Source: Zelonia costaricensis
Lineage: Eukaryota > Euglenozoa > Kinetoplastea > Trypanosomatida > Trypanosomatidae
Length of the DNA stretch: 64,000 nucleotides
Reading direction: 5' to 3'
Assembly (NCBI GenBank): GCA_030849075.1
Contig: JASAOO010003556.1
Location: forward strand, 1 to 64,000
Both the position numbers and the translations under genes were made by a program. The notes below the pieces were generated by a model, which was not told where the DNA came from, did no database searches, and was given only the letters and a program-made list of their open reading frames with translations. Each line of letters opens with the position of its first letter. Within the stretch, counting starts at the first letter, position 1. This document shows, piece by piece, positions 38,270 through 48,552 of the stretch.

Positions 38270-39925
38270 TCAGTTCTCGTTGCGGTTGAAGAGATTGTTG
38301 GTCATGGGCACCGCCGCGACCTTCTGCCGCGGACGGCGCGGCGCGGTGGGGTTGGCGCCCTCCTTGGCGGGACCGCCGCCCTCGCGCAGCGCACCGCCGT
38401 CCTTGCGGAGGCCGCCCTCGCGCGGCTGGTTGGGCCGGCGCTTCGGCTCGCGCTGCTCCTTGCGCTTGTTGGCACCCTCGTCACGGTTGCGAGTCTGGTT
38501 GAACTTGCGCTTCGCCATGTCGATGTCGCGCTGCGTGTTCTTGATCTTGTTGAGCAGCTTCTGCTCGATGCCGCCAAAGGTCATGCTTGGCACCACCTCT
38601 ACGTTGTCGTCCTGCACGATGCAGTCGAACTCCGAGCTGGACGTGAAGACGCCCTGCAGCAGGTCAGCCGCGAGGCCGTCGTGCACGAGCTGGCGAGACC
38701 GCATCTTGAGCGCGAAGAGCGGCGCGTAGCCATCGTCCACCTCCAGCAGCGTCTCGAGCAGCTGCATCTTGGTGTTCTGGTACACCTTGAAGTAGCCGCG
38801 CAGCTTGAGGATGTCCTGCTGCTGCTGCACGGCACGGCGGAACATGCGGGCCTGCAGCTCGCGCCCCTCCGACCCCTTCACCGGCGCGCCGTCGGACGGC
38901 GGCACGGTGAGGAATTTGGGGCTACAGCGGTCGAACACGTCACGGAAGCGCTCCTCGTCGCCAGTGCGCAGGATCTCGCGGTCGTCCTCGAAGGCGGCCA
39001 CCTTGCGGCTGTCGATGTACGAGTTAAGGTTGCTGATCGGCATGCCACCCAGCACGCGCGCGCACACGTACATGTACGCCGCATCCTGCTGCACCCGCTC
39101 CGAGAAGCGGCGGCCGTTCAGCTTCACTGTGACGCAGCGGCGGAAGGCGTTGCTGGCGTCCTCGAAGCGGTGGATCATGAGGTAGCTGAAGCCGATGTGG
39201 TAGAAGACCGACACGGCGCACGGCGCCACGCGCGTGAGCACGGTGCGGCCCTTGTTGTACACGTCCAGCGGCTCCAGGTCCGTCAGGGCCGAGTAGTAGT
39301 CGCCGAGCAGCACGTTCAGCTTCGACTTGGTCACAATCGCGTAGAAGCCGCTCAGGGCGCCGGTGTGCGGGCCGCGGTGGATCTCGTCAAGGAAGTCGGG
39401 CTCCTTGAGCTTCTCGATCAGGCCCGAGTTGTCGATCACCTCGGTGAGAAGCCGGGCCACCTCCGGGACGGCCCAGTTGCCCTCCGTCGCGAAGCCCTTC
39501 TGGTACACGATCGTCATCTGGTACAGGAACTCATCGAAGACGTCCCACAGCATCCAGTTCGGCAGCTCGTACGACTTCAGCATCGGCAGCATCTCGCTGT
39601 ACGTCTTCCACGACCCCTCCGCGTCCGGGGAGCGGACGGAGCGGTTGTCCATGAAGAGGTGCTTGTAGAAGAGGAAGCTGTAGACCAGCTCAGCCATGTG
39701 GTTGCCGCGGAAGCAGGAGGACACCTGCTCGAGGCGCAGCGCGGGCCAGGAGCGGTACTGGCCGTGACCAGCCATGTAGTAGCTCTTGGTGAGCATGTCG
39801 AACTGTGACTCGTAGAGGTCGTGCATCGCGGCCGCATCGCGGCGGTCCACCGCGCGGTTCAGTCCACGGAAGAACTGGTACACATCGCGGGGAATGTCGG
39901 TCTCAATATCGGGGTTGGTCGCCAT
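38270..39925 (-). CDS. EIF3L: Eukaryotic translation initiation factor 3 subunit L
   Basis: Predicted 551-aa subunit of the cytosolic eIF3 complex, which recruits the 43S pre-initiation complex to mRNA. The family-typical start (IPRDVYQFFRGLNRAVDRRDA), the block WMLWDVFDEFLYQM near residue 150, SVFYHIGFSYLMIHRFEDASNAFRR, and the YFKVYQNTKM region before the C-terminal PCI-like part all match eIF3L. The final 60 residues are a basic, Gly/Arg/Pro-rich tail (KRKEQREPKRRPNQPREGG...) that looks lineage-specific and may bind RNA. ATG at 39925 (MATNPDIETD) is chosen; an upstream open extension to 39994 is unlikely. Confidence 0.95.
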   Translation of the reverse strand: MATNPDIETDIPRDVYQFFRGLNRAVDRRDAAAMHDLYESQFDMLTKSYYMAGHGQYRSWPALRLEQVSSCFRGNHMAELVYSFLFYKHLFMDNRSVRSPDAEGSWKTYSEMLPMLKSYELPNWMLWDVFDEFLYQMTIVYQKGFATEGNWAVPEVARLLTEVIDNSGLIEKLKEPDFLDEIHRGPHTGALSGFYAIVTKSKLNVLLGDYYSALTDLEPLDVYNKGRTVLTRVAPCAVSVFYHIGFSYLMIHRFEDASNAFRRCVTVKLNGRRFSERVQQDAAYMYVCARVLGGMPISNLNSYIDSRKVAAFEDDREILRTGDEERFRDVFDRCSPKFLTVPPSDGAPVKGSEGRELQARMFRRAVQQQQDILKLRGYFKVYQNTKMQLLETLLEVDDGYAPLFALKMRSRQLVHDGLAADLLQGVFTSSSEFDCIVQDDNVEVVPSMTFGGIEQKLLNKIKNTQRDIDMAKRKFNQTRNRDEGANKRKEQREPKRRPNQPREGGLRKDGGALREGGGPAKEGANPTAPRRPRQKVAAVPMTNNLFNRNEN

Positions 39926-41749
39926 ATTGACAGAAGCGCGAGCGAGAAACAGAGGGGGTGAAGGAAAGATACGAGAGGGGCTGGAACTGATCAATCACGG
40001 TAGTGCACATGGATGGATGTGAGTGTGTGTGTGTGTGTTGGTTGTGGACGAGGACGTTGGATGTAGCGACGACGATGGTGACGCACAGTGGAGGTGGAGT
40101 GACAGGGAGGAAGGAGAGGATAGGCGGAGACGCCTGGCGGTAGCGCATGGTCCTTGCCAGAGCGGCGCGCTACGTGAGCAGCTGCCGCCAAAGGAAAGGG
40201 GGCGGCAACACGCCAACGCACACGGTGCGCTCAAGCAAAGGCGAGGCGACATGCGAGCCACCGGCTCCGTGTAGACACTTGGAGTCGTGGAGAAACGGCT
40301 CAGGGTGTACACGCTGAAGACGCTAGAGCCCGGAGCGAGCGAGAGAACAAAGCAAAGCGAGCCACGGGCAGACGGTGAGGGGCAAAGGCACCTTTTTTCG
40401 TGTTGTTGTTGTTGTTGTTGTTGTTGTGTGGGGAGAGGGTGAAGTGCGGCACGTAGAAAGCCACTACGTGTATAAGACTGTGTTACGCACCGCACTGAAT
40501 CCTCGGCGACGTCACATTCGACGTTCAGCCGTCCTTGATGCTCGTATCGGTCCCCTTGCAGCACATGGAGGAGCTTCCTATCCAGCAGTCACGTCCACTG
40601 CTCGTGCAGGTGCAGGGCGAGGTAGAACGGGACAAGAGGCCTCTAGTGAGGAAAGGAAGAGAAGCGGGCCGCAGCCCGCCAGGGCTGGCCAACACTCAAA
40701 ACTACAGCATGCAACGTCGCCGGCGGAGAGGAGGGGCCTACACACACACATACACACACACACCACACGAGAGAAAGAAAGAAAGATGTCGCCTGCGAGG
40801 TGGAGGGGGGGAGGGTGAGGCGGGAAAAAAAAAAGGCGTGTAAAGCCAAAACACGAGACAATACAATAGTGCGGTGGAGAACGTTTTCGGTGAGGGAGGA
40901 AGGAAAGACTCGGAGAAGAGCACACGGTGAAAGAGAAGAGGGAAGGGCCGCGGGGAGGCTGACAAGGCAGTCGCCAGTCCTAGCCTCAAAATCTCAGCCT
41001 TCCTCGAAGATACGAGGGGGGACGGCAGGGACGGGAGGCGATAGAGCGCGTGTGTGTGTGTGTGTGGGAGCGACAGCGGTAGCCGCGACAAGTGTCAACG
41101 CAGCTACTCGACGGTGCTCTGAGAACCGTCGTGGGCGCGATTGAGCACAAAAGAAAAAAGGGAAAAGCGATCCCCCGAGGCGGGTGGAGAAGTTGCACAC
41201 GTCCAAAAAAGGGAGACGAGAAGGCAGCGAAGACGCGCACATGTCGGTGAAAGGTGGCGCTGCAGTCCGCACTCATTTTCTTTCTGTTTTGTTGGGGGTG
41301 GCTTATCGAGAGGCAGCGGCTTTTGTGTGGGCCCTCTCGACACTGCGTCTCCGGCTCTTCCCCCGCACCGCCACCCGCCCTCTCCGTCCCTGACGTCCCA
41401 CTCGCCGCGCGCTTCGCCGCTGCCTGGCCGCCCCGCTGCATCCAACTCGGACGCGGGGTGAGGGGGGCGGAGGGGGGTGCGGGGATGGAGGCGAAGTGGA
41501 GCGAGGGGAAGAGGGCAGGCAGCGGGTCACGCAGAGAGAAGGGAGAGAGTGGCAAGGCAATGTGGTGGGGTGTTGGGGTGGCCGCAGTGGGAGGGAGGGG
41601 GGAGGGCGAAGGGAGCGCAAATGGCCCGCCGCCAGCGGCGCGCTCAAACTCTTGACTGACTAACAGCCGATCCAGGAGTTTAGCGGGGGAGCAATTAACC
41701 CGTGGAGGGGCCCCGCCAGGATTCGGGCGAGGTGACCGCATAGGAGTCG
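39926..41749. other. 1.8-kb gene-free interval
   Basis: TG repeat at 40023-40039 about 100 bp upstream of the eIF3L start, a (TTG)8 stretch at 40402-40427, A10 at 40825-40834, and (TG)8 at 41051-41066. The plus strand around 41440-41620 is very purine-rich. No gene seen. Confidence 0.55.
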
Positions 41750-43228
41750 TTACAGCTTGGCGTTCATGACCGGCTTGAGGCGCTGGTACAGCTCGTCGTA
41801 GACCGCGCGGCGCTTCTTGTACTGCGCGTGCTTCTTCATGTCGGGCTGGTGCGTCTCCTTGAGGGGCAGGTGCGGCAGCAACTCCTCCAGCGGCCGCTTC
41901 TCCACCGCGATCTGCGCCAGGCGGCACGCGCCGAGGGCGGGGCCGACCTCGGAGCCGGTGCAGTAGTCCAGCGGGAAGCCGCTCACGTCGGCCAGCATCT
42001 GGCGCCAGAAGCGGCTGCGCGACCCGCCGCCGATGAGGGCGATGTTGCTCGGCTCCACCCCACAGCGGTGCACCGCGTCCATGCCCTGCGCCATGGCGAA
42101 GCTCACGCCCTCCAGCACGGCACGCGCCAGCTCAGGCCGGCCGTGCTGCGACGTGAAGCCGAAGAAGACGCCCTTCGCGTTGGGGTCGTTGTGGGGGGTG
42201 CGCTCGCCGGAGAGGTACGGCAGGAAGAAGACCGGCCGCTCATCGAACCTCTTTGCCTGCTCCGCCTCCGTCACAAACTCGCCAACGCTCTTGCAGCCGG
42301 TGAGCTTGGCCGCCCATTCGAGGCACGCGGCGCAGCTGAGGATAACAGACATGAGGTGCCAGCGCTTCGGCAGCGCGTGGCAGAAGCTGTGCACCGCCTC
42401 CTTCGTGTTGTAGTGGAAGCCGTCCGAGACGATGAAGTACACGCCCGAGGTGCCGAGGGAAAGCATCGCCTGGCCTGGCTTGAAGAGACCCGCGCCGACC
42501 GCGCCAGCCTCGTTGTCGCCGCCGCCGCCCACCACCGGCACCTGGTTCATGCCCCACTGCTGCGCGACCTCGGCCGTCAGCTTCCCTGTGATGTCAGAGC
42601 CCTCGTACAGCTTCGGCATGTTAGCGCGGCTGAGCCCGGTCGCCCGCAGCAGATCCTCGTTCCAGTCGCGCTTGCCCGTGTCCATCCAGAGGGAGCCGGA
42701 GGAGTCGGACATCTCGGAGGCGAAGTCGCCGGTCATGAGGTAGCGGGCGTAGTCCTTGGGGAGCAGCACCTTGTCCACCTTGGCGAACACCTCCGGCTCG
42801 TTCTTCTTCACCCACAGCAGCTTGCCTGCCGTGAAGCCGGGCATCATGAGGTTGCCGGTGATGTCGCGCGACTTGGGCACCGCCTTCTCCAGCTCCGCGC
42901 ACTCGCGGTAGCAGCGTCCGTCGCACCAGAGGATGCACGGGCGCAGCACCTTGTGGCTCTTGTCCAGGAGGGTGGCGCCGTGCATCTGGCCCGAGAGGCC
43001 GATGGCGCGGACCGCACGCATGTCCTGCCGCTGCTTCAGCTCTGCCATGGCACTGTTGACCGCCGTCCACCACGAGTCGGGGTCCTGCTCGTTCCACAGC
43101 GGGTGCGGGCTGGACACCGTCAGCGGCGCCGTGGCGCTGTCGACGATGCTGCCGTCGCTGGTCATCAGGGCGACCTTGATGCCAGAGGTGCCCATGTCAA
43201 TACCGGCGTACATGGCTTGCGTGGGCAT
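41750..43228 (-). CDS. XK: Xylulokinase (FGGY carbohydrate kinase) with C-terminal AKL
   Basis: Predicted 492-aa enzyme phosphorylating D-xylulose to xylulose 5-phosphate with ATP, feeding the pentose phosphate pathway. Motifs: YAGIDMGTSGIKVAL (7-21) with the phosphate-binding D11, the sugar-binding IGLSGQMHGATLLD (76-89), VVGGGGDNEAGAVGAGL (232-248) with catalytic base D238, PYLSGERTPHNDPNAKG in the middle, and the ADP-binding IGGGSRSRFWRQMLADV. Length and sequence resemble bacterial XylB very closely, which fits reports that trypanosomatid xylulokinase came by horizontal transfer. The protein ends NAKL, so AKL can act as a PTS1 glycosomal signal. ATG at 43228; a CA repeat (sense) lies about 105 bp upstream. 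Confidence 0.96.
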   Translation of the reverse strand: MPTQAMYAGIDMGTSGIKVALMTSDGSIVDSATAPLTVSSPHPLWNEQDPDSWWTAVNSAMAELKQRQDMRAVRAIGLSGQMHGATLLDKSHKVLRPCILWCDGRCYRECAELEKAVPKSRDITGNLMMPGFTAGKLLWVKKNEPEVFAKVDKVLLPKDYARYLMTGDFASEMSDSSGSLWMDTGKRDWNEDLLRATGLSRANMPKLYEGSDITGKLTAEVAQQWGMNQVPVVGGGGDNEAGAVGAGLFKPGQAMLSLGTSGVYFIVSDGFHYNTKEAVHSFCHALPKRWHLMSVILSCAACLEWAAKLTGCKSVGEFVTEAEQAKRFDERPVFFLPYLSGERTPHNDPNAKGVFFGFTSQHGRPELARAVLEGVSFAMAQGMDAVHRCGVEPSNIALIGGGSRSRFWRQMLADVSGFPLDYCTGSEVGPALGACRLAQIAVEKRPLEELLPHLPLKETHQPDMKKHAQYKKRRAVYDELYQRLKPVMNAKL

Positions 43229-43798
43229 GGTGTGGTGCGGGGGAGAAGGGGAGGGAGAGAGAGGGAGAGAGGCGGTGCGTCGGAGTGGGGGGAGGGGGGA
43301 GGGGGGCCAATAGTGGGCAAAGCTAGAAGATGCGTGTGTGTGTGTGTGTGTGTGTGTGTGGCGGGAACAGTGGACGACGTTCATTGTGACAAGAAGCGAG
43401 GAAGGGCACCGAGAGTCAAGTCGAAGCGCAGCAAGAAAACGAGCGCAGGCGGGAGGGTTCACACAGGGGCCCCGACGACAAAGGGCAGCGGAGAAGATCG
43501 TCGTGTCTCTGACCGCCCTCCATCTGAACAAGGTTCGCAACGCGGCACTGCGGCCATGACGTGCAATCCGGGAACAATCCTGCCGGACCGCACGCAGCGG
43601 CCCCCAATACTCGCCGCAGCCGAGAGGGAGAAGGAGGTTCTCTCCGTGCGATCTGCAAAGGCGCGCTCGCGATTGCGTTTTGGAGCGGTGCACTGCAGAA
43701 GCATGAGTGGAAGGGACAGGGGAACAACGAGCGAGAGAGAAAGGAGAGGGGCGATGAAGAAGGGCAGCGCCCACCCACGCTCTTGCTTCTCGCGCGGG
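43229..43798. other. Intergenic region with (GT)n
   Basis: GT repeat at 43334-43360, about 105 bp upstream of the xylulokinase start. Purine-rich stretch at 43240-43310 on the plus strand, a good candidate polypyrimidine zone in the transcript. No gene seen. Confidence 0.6.
43334..43360. repeat. (GT)13 microsatellite
   Basis: CA in the transcript, upstream of the xylulokinase start codon. Confidence 0.95.
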
Positions 43799-46114
43799 TC
43801 ATGCGTCGGTAGACGGGTGCCGCGGGTGGGCGAGGCAGTAGTGGCGGCGCAGGGCCTGCAGCACCGACACGACGCCCTCCACACGCCCCTCCGTCAGAGC
43901 CTCGTCGAGCAGGGGCAGGTCGAAGACAACGCCGGCGTTGAGGCGCAGGAACTCGAGGCAGCGCCGCACGTTGAACAGCTTTGCCGCTTTCCTGCACGTC
44001 GGCCGCACGCACTCGAGGAACGCGCAGCGGCGGCACTCGAGCAGCGCGACGACATGAGCGAGGACGACGCCGTCAGAGAGGAAGAGACACGGCTCCTGCC
44101 ACGTCGCCGTCGCCGCCTCAAATACGAACGACGCGTCGGCGGCGGTGTGGCGGTAGTCGGGGCCGAGCAGTCCGCACAGCCAGCCCAGCAGACCGCGGCG
44201 GCCAGCAGCGTCCCCTGCGGCGTCGCCGGCTTCGCGCCTGTGGCACCCCTCCTCACCACTCGCGCGCAGCGAGGGCTGTGGGGCGACCGGCAGCGGGGCT
44301 GGTGGGGGTGAAAGACCTACGCTGGAGGCGGCTGTGGCGGCCGCGGTGGACGGCGCTCGCGGAGCCGCCGCAGGTGACGACGTGACGACCCCGCCAGGCG
44401 GTGTCTTGCCCTTCTTTGCGGCCGGCGGGGAGCGGGAGGCTAGCGTCGCAGGGGTGCCGGGGACTGGGGCAGCGAGGGGCGGCCGTGCTGCGCGGCTCTC
44501 GATGGCGTCGCGCAGGTGCAGCAGCAGCTGCAGAATGTGCAGCCGCTCGCCGCGGAGTACGGCCGCAACGGACGCCTCAGAGACAAAGGGCAAGGGCAGC
44601 TTGTGCGTCTCGCCGACCTGGACGCAGCGCAGGGCGCCGGCCACGTTTGCTGTACAGCACGCCAGAGTGCGGGGGTTTGCGAAGAAAGGCATCGCCGCCG
44701 GGCGGGACGCGGCCCGCGCCGCCGCCTCCAGCCCGGTGCGCCGCACCAGCTGCACGAGTACGGCACCGTTGCACACGTACGGCCACACGGACGGGACGCA
44801 CAGGGAGGCGGGGGCGGTGGGGCGCGGGACGAGGTCGGCCCACTTCGGCATAAACGGGGCTGCCGTGGCGGCGGGCAGCAGGCACTCGTCGCCCGGCAGG
44901 TGATAGACCGCCGGGTCTGGGAGCACAGCCCACGCCTGCAGAAAGGCGCAGCACTGCGCCTCCGCGGCGGCGAGGTCGGCGGGCGGCAGGCGGGCGTAGC
45001 GGGGGCCGTCGGCCGCGGGCTGCCAGCAGAGCTGCGGCCGCCACGCTGGCAACTCCTCAGGTGCGGGGAGGTACGTGGAGATGAGGTGGACGAAGAGTCC
45101 GAGCAGTGCGGCGGGCGCCGTGCGGGAAAAGACGTCCTCTGGCGTGACGGTCCACGCCGATCGCGGGACGGCACGCTGCGCAGCATCGGGGGCGCCGCGC
45201 AGGGCGGCGATGGCGACGGCGTAGTTGACGCGCACCTCGTCCAAGGTGCGCGGGCAGCGGCAGGGCACCGGGTCCGCGGCTGGTAGCGCGCCGCCGTCCC
45301 GCAGCAGCGTTGCCACGAGCTGGCACAGCGCCGCGCCGTTGAGGACGGCGTCGGTGAAGGCGAGCGGCACTGGCACCGGCGCCTCGTCGGCGTCCAGGGC
45401 AGCGATGATGTGCATACGATAGAGGAAGTCGCGCACAGCACGGCGCACCTCCGCATCCTCTGGCGCCGCCGTGCGCCGCCGCCACTCCGCGGACGGAGCC
45501 GCGGCGACAGCGGCAGCGCGGTCGCGCATGTCAGCGTACGTCTGCTGTGCAGCGGGGGGCAGCCGCGCGAGATCAACGCGGACACGCGACGACCCTGAGA
45601 AGTGCGCATCTGCGGGCTCTTCGGGGGCTAGCGGCGTGCCGCCTGCCGGGGCACGCGGCGACGAGGAGGCGGCCGCAGTGGTCGGTGAAGCCGCGGCAGT
45701 GCTCGATGGCGGACACGGCGGTGCGACCGCAGCAGTGCCGCGACGAGACGCGGCTGGTCTTGCGGGGGCCGCCGCGGCACTTGCGTTGGTGCATGTCGAC
45801 AAGACATCGCTGGCCGCTGCTGCCGTCGCACGTGGTGGCTGCGGTGACCTCTGCTTGCCGCGCTGCACTCCGTACGTGCGCCGCACCTCCACGAAGGAAA
45901 ACTCAACGTGCGTGGCCGGCGCGGTGGTCAGCGGCGCAAAGCGATAGCTCGGTGGCACCTCGGCGCGACCAGGCACGTGCACCGCGGCGCCTCCGAGTTT
46001 GCGGGACGTGGCGCGCTGCACGCGCACCAGTGCATCGGGTGAGCGCCGCCACTCACCAAGACTCGTGCGCAGGTCCTCGACAAGACCGTGCGACACAGCG
46101 TAAATGTCGGACAT
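43799..46114 (-). CDS. Protein with three calponin-homology-like domains
   Basis: Predicted 771-aa Ala/Pro-rich protein. Three segments follow the CH pattern of a 'xLxxGxxLCxLxxxL' helix, a 'nixxfL' helix and a final 'xilxLLxxLixxy' helix. CH1 (about 222-350) has LNGAALCQLVATLL (258-271), RTLDEVRVNYAVAIAAL and PAALLGLFVHLISTYLP. CH2 (about 440-540) has CNGAVLVQLVRRTGL (448-462), RTLACCTANVAGALRCV and VLRGERLHILQLLLHL. CH3 (about 645-757) has LSDGVVLAHVVALLEC, LFNVRRCLEFLRLN and VVSVLQALRRHY. Linkers at 95-170 and 545-640 are disordered Ala/Pro/Ser. CH domains bind actin or tubulin, so a cytoskeletal or flagellar role is likely but inferred. I know no named gene with this layout. ATG at 46114 is clear. 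Confidence 0.8.
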   Translation of the reverse strand: MSDIYAVSHGLVEDLRTSLGEWRRSPDALVRVQRATSRKLGGAAVHVPGRAEVPPSYRFAPLTTAPATHVEFSFVEVRRTYGVQRGKQRSPQPPRATAAAASDVLSTCTNASAAAAPARPAASRRGTAAVAPPCPPSSTAAASPTTAAASSSPRAPAGGTPLAPEEPADAHFSGSSRVRVDLARLPPAAQQTYADMRDRAAAVAAAPSAEWRRRTAAPEDAEVRRAVRDFLYRMHIIAALDADEAPVPVPLAFTDAVLNGAALCQLVATLLRDGGALPAADPVPCRCPRTLDEVRVNYAVAIAALRGAPDAAQRAVPRSAWTVTPEDVFSRTAPAALLGLFVHLISTYLPAPEELPAWRPQLCWQPAADGPRYARLPPADLAAAEAQCCAFLQAWAVLPDPAVYHLPGDECLLPAATAAPFMPKWADLVPRPTAPASLCVPSVWPYVCNGAVLVQLVRRTGLEAAARAASRPAAMPFFANPRTLACCTANVAGALRCVQVGETHKLPLPFVSEASVAAVLRGERLHILQLLLHLRDAIESRAARPPLAAPVPGTPATLASRSPPAAKKGKTPPGGVVTSSPAAAPRAPSTAAATAASSVGLSPPPAPLPVAPQPSLRASGEEGCHRREAGDAAGDAAGRRGLLGWLCGLLGPDYRHTAADASFVFEAATATWQEPCLFLSDGVVLAHVVALLECRRCAFLECVRPTCRKAAKLFNVRRCLEFLRLNAGVVFDLPLLDEALTEGRVEGVVSVLQALRRHYCLAHPRHPSTDA

Positions 46115-46867
46115 AGTGGGGAGGGTGCGCTGCTGATGTGCGTGCGCTGGTGTGAACGGGTCTATGTGGCAAGCGTGCGCTCTAGGGGAAAGGGAGGGGG
46201 GGCGTGATGCTCCCGCTGCCGACGTTGTCTATGATGGTTTCTTGAGCAGATGTGCAAATCAGCCAGGGGAGGAGCTCGCTCGGCAGCCTTGAAAGTACAG
46301 CGCGACACCTGACGGTTGACTGCTGCCACTCAGTGGAGAGGCGGTGTGCGAGCCGATCTCGTAGTGCCGCAGAGGCTGTCTCTATGCGTGGGCGCCCTCT
46401 GCGCGGGTGCTCGCGGACGGGGTAAGCTGGTCGTCGTACGCTGTTCTGGGTACGCCCTCCGCGCCGGCAGCTGCGGTTGCACTGGGCGCGAATACGGAGA
46501 AGATGAAACCAGAAACAAATGAAGATGCGCGGTGGTGGAAGCAGCACAGAAAGGCAAGAGCCTCGTCAGAGGTTGCGGGGACTGAGGGAAGTGTCCTGTC
46601 ACACCGATCCAGCGCTTGATGGAAGAAAGCGGATTAGTGGTGAGCGGCTAAGGGGGGGGTGCGAGTGTGCACTACTCAGCTGAAGCTGTCCGGGGGGGCA
46701 CACCTGTGCTTCTTCTTGTCTTCCTTTTTTTGTTGTTGTTTATGCGATGCGCGTGCCTTCGCGTGGGTCGCGAGTCCCTGTCTGCGGCGACAGTGTAGCT
46801 CAGCACCGGCGCTCCGCAAGTTCGTCGCTTGTACGCGCCGTGCGTCTGTCAAGTCACCCTCTCACGC
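46115..46867. other. Intergenic region upstream of the CH-domain gene
   Basis: No long repeat apart from G-rich 46191-46202 and a T-rich stretch near 46726-46740. No gene seen. Confidence 0.55.
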
Positions 46868-47491
46868 TTAGCTGTTGTCGCTGCCAGGCGACGACGCGGT
46901 CGAGGAGCGGCTTCGCGATCGTGTGGCTGCGTCGCTGCCGTCGCCCTCCTCGTCGGAGCTGCTCTGCTCCTCGTCACTGGAGTGCGAGCAGGTGCAGACG
47001 TTGTCGAAGTTGTAGTCGAAGTGCGACCCGCTCTCCTCCGAGTCGAGGGCGAGCTCGTTGATGTTGAGGCGGTCGCGGCGCACCAGCCCGCACTTGGTGC
47101 AGTGCAGCGACGTCTTGTCGATGTTTGTCTGCTCCCGCGCACGCTTGCGGAACGTTGCGGCCATCGCCTTCTTCTGCTGGCCTGAACGCATCGCGTTGGC
47201 GTCCATGACGGCCAGGTCGGCGGCGGCAACGCCGGAGTCGCCGTCCTGTTCACTTGCGCGGACCGCCCCATTCAAGTTTTTGACGTTTGCGACGATGCAC
47301 ATGATCTGATCTTTGAACTCCGCCTCCGTCTCGTTGTTCACGCGCACCGCCACCACGACCTGCGCTGCGTAGGCCGCCGCCTCACTGCCTCTGCCCTTGA
47401 AGTCATCCAGTTTCTGCAGCGTGAGCGCCAGCAGGTTGATGATCTTAGCATCCTTCCCGCTGGGGGAGGACGAGGCGGCGCTGCTGGCCAT
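46868..47491 (-). CDS. Hypothetical protein with CxxC/CxC cysteines and Ser/Asp-Glu tail
   Basis: Predicted 207-aa protein, not recognised. Residues about 12-75 form helices (KIINLLALTLQKLDDFKG, AYAAQVVVAVRVNNETEAEF). A basic stretch with KKAMAATFRKRAREQT (107-122) could be a nuclear signal or nucleic-acid contact. Four cysteines, C131-x2-C134 and C166-x-C168, separated by an acidic stretch, may bind zinc. The last 40 residues are Ser/Asp/Glu then Ser/Arg-rich, typical of disordered nuclear or RNA-related proteins with CK2 sites. A remote similarity to TFIIS-like modules came to mind but is not supported by a clear motif. ATG at 47491 is clear. Confidence 0.72.
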   Translation of the reverse strand: MASSAASSSPSGKDAKIINLLALTLQKLDDFKGRGSEAAAYAAQVVVAVRVNNETEAEFKDQIMCIVANVKNLNGAVRASEQDGDSGVAAADLAVMDANAMRSGQQKKAMAATFRKRAREQTNIDKTSLHCTKCGLVRRDRLNINELALDSEESGSHFDYNFDNVCTCSHSSDEEQSSSDEEGDGSDAATRSRSRSSTASSPGSDNS

Positions 47492-48552
47492 CTGCGCGGC
47501 GGCGTGTCACCGGCACAAGGCGGGGGCGGCAGTATGTGATTTGCTGCGCGTCCCTGTAGCGCGCGTGTGCGAAAGGGGGGAGAGGACGGAGTGCCGCTGG
47601 TCAGGCGCCACTGGAATCCCGCGGCGACCACGCGCAGAGAGAGAGAGGGAGGGCGGGGAATGTGCTCGAGAAGGCAAGAGAGAACACGGCAGGGGTGATA
47701 CACGGTGAGCCAAGAACGCTGAGCAGGAGGGCGAGCAGAAAGCGCGGGGGACGAGAAGTTCCACAAGGTGTTGGTGAAGATGTGCGTACTCACGGTGCAA
47801 ACGTCAGACCGCTGGGTTTCGTGTGCGCAAGTATGGTAGTCACACGCGATTCACCCCTACGTGCCTACATGCTCTTGCGCTTTGGAAGGTTGCGAGCCGC
47901 CCTCGTCCCGCGCAGGGATCCCTGATGCCCTCGCAATACAGCGCGCCTCTTTTGTTTTCCAGGTGCAGCGACTGGGTGGGGGGGGGGGGTTGGCTCTCGG
48001 CATCCCAACTCATTGCGTCGCTACGGGCTCCAGTGCACGTCTTCACATCTCCTTCAACCGTCGCTGCGTGTATTCTTCTCTTGTGTGCGTGTTTGCGTAT
48101 GTTTGCATGTGAACTCTGCGCGGTGAACAGAGGCCGTGGGCCACGACTGCGTCCGCTGCGCCCTGTCGAAGGCGCGGCCACAACCACGGCAGAAAAAGAG
48201 GCAGCTGTGCATAACGCGCGGCGGCAGCGTTTCGTGGAGTCCTAAAAGGAACCAGGAGTGTAGCGGAGGACGGGCACGCAGAGAGCCGCAATCAACTCCT
48301 TCGATAGCAGGGAATTGTGGCCCGTTAATTGCATCCGTGTGTGTGTGTGGGAGGGAGGGGGGGTCGATGTCGATGCGAGAGCTCCAGAACTCAGCTGCTG
48401 CTGTGAGTGGAACAGTCAGAGGCAGAGGGAGTCGGCACTGCACACAGAAAACGAGAAGGGGGCGGGAACACCAAGCCTCGCGCCGCAGCGCCCCGCACAT
48501 CGCTCCGCAGCTTCTCGCCCGCTCCCCACAGACACCCTCTTAGGGCCGTGTG
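47492..48552. other. 1.1-kb gene-free interval
   Basis: G12 at 47978-47989 and a short TG repeat at 48337-48350. No gene seen. Confidence 0.55.

Noticed and set aside
38186..39808. Plus-strand open frame of about 540 codons
   Set aside because: It is antisense to eIF3L, begins in an AC-repeat and has only shadow composition.
41828..44311. Plus-strand open frame of about 827 codons across xylulokinase and the CH-domain gene
   Set aside because: It is antisense to two well-supported genes, its composition (Arg/Ala/Glu/Val with many His) is that expected from GC3-biased antisense, and it matches no family.
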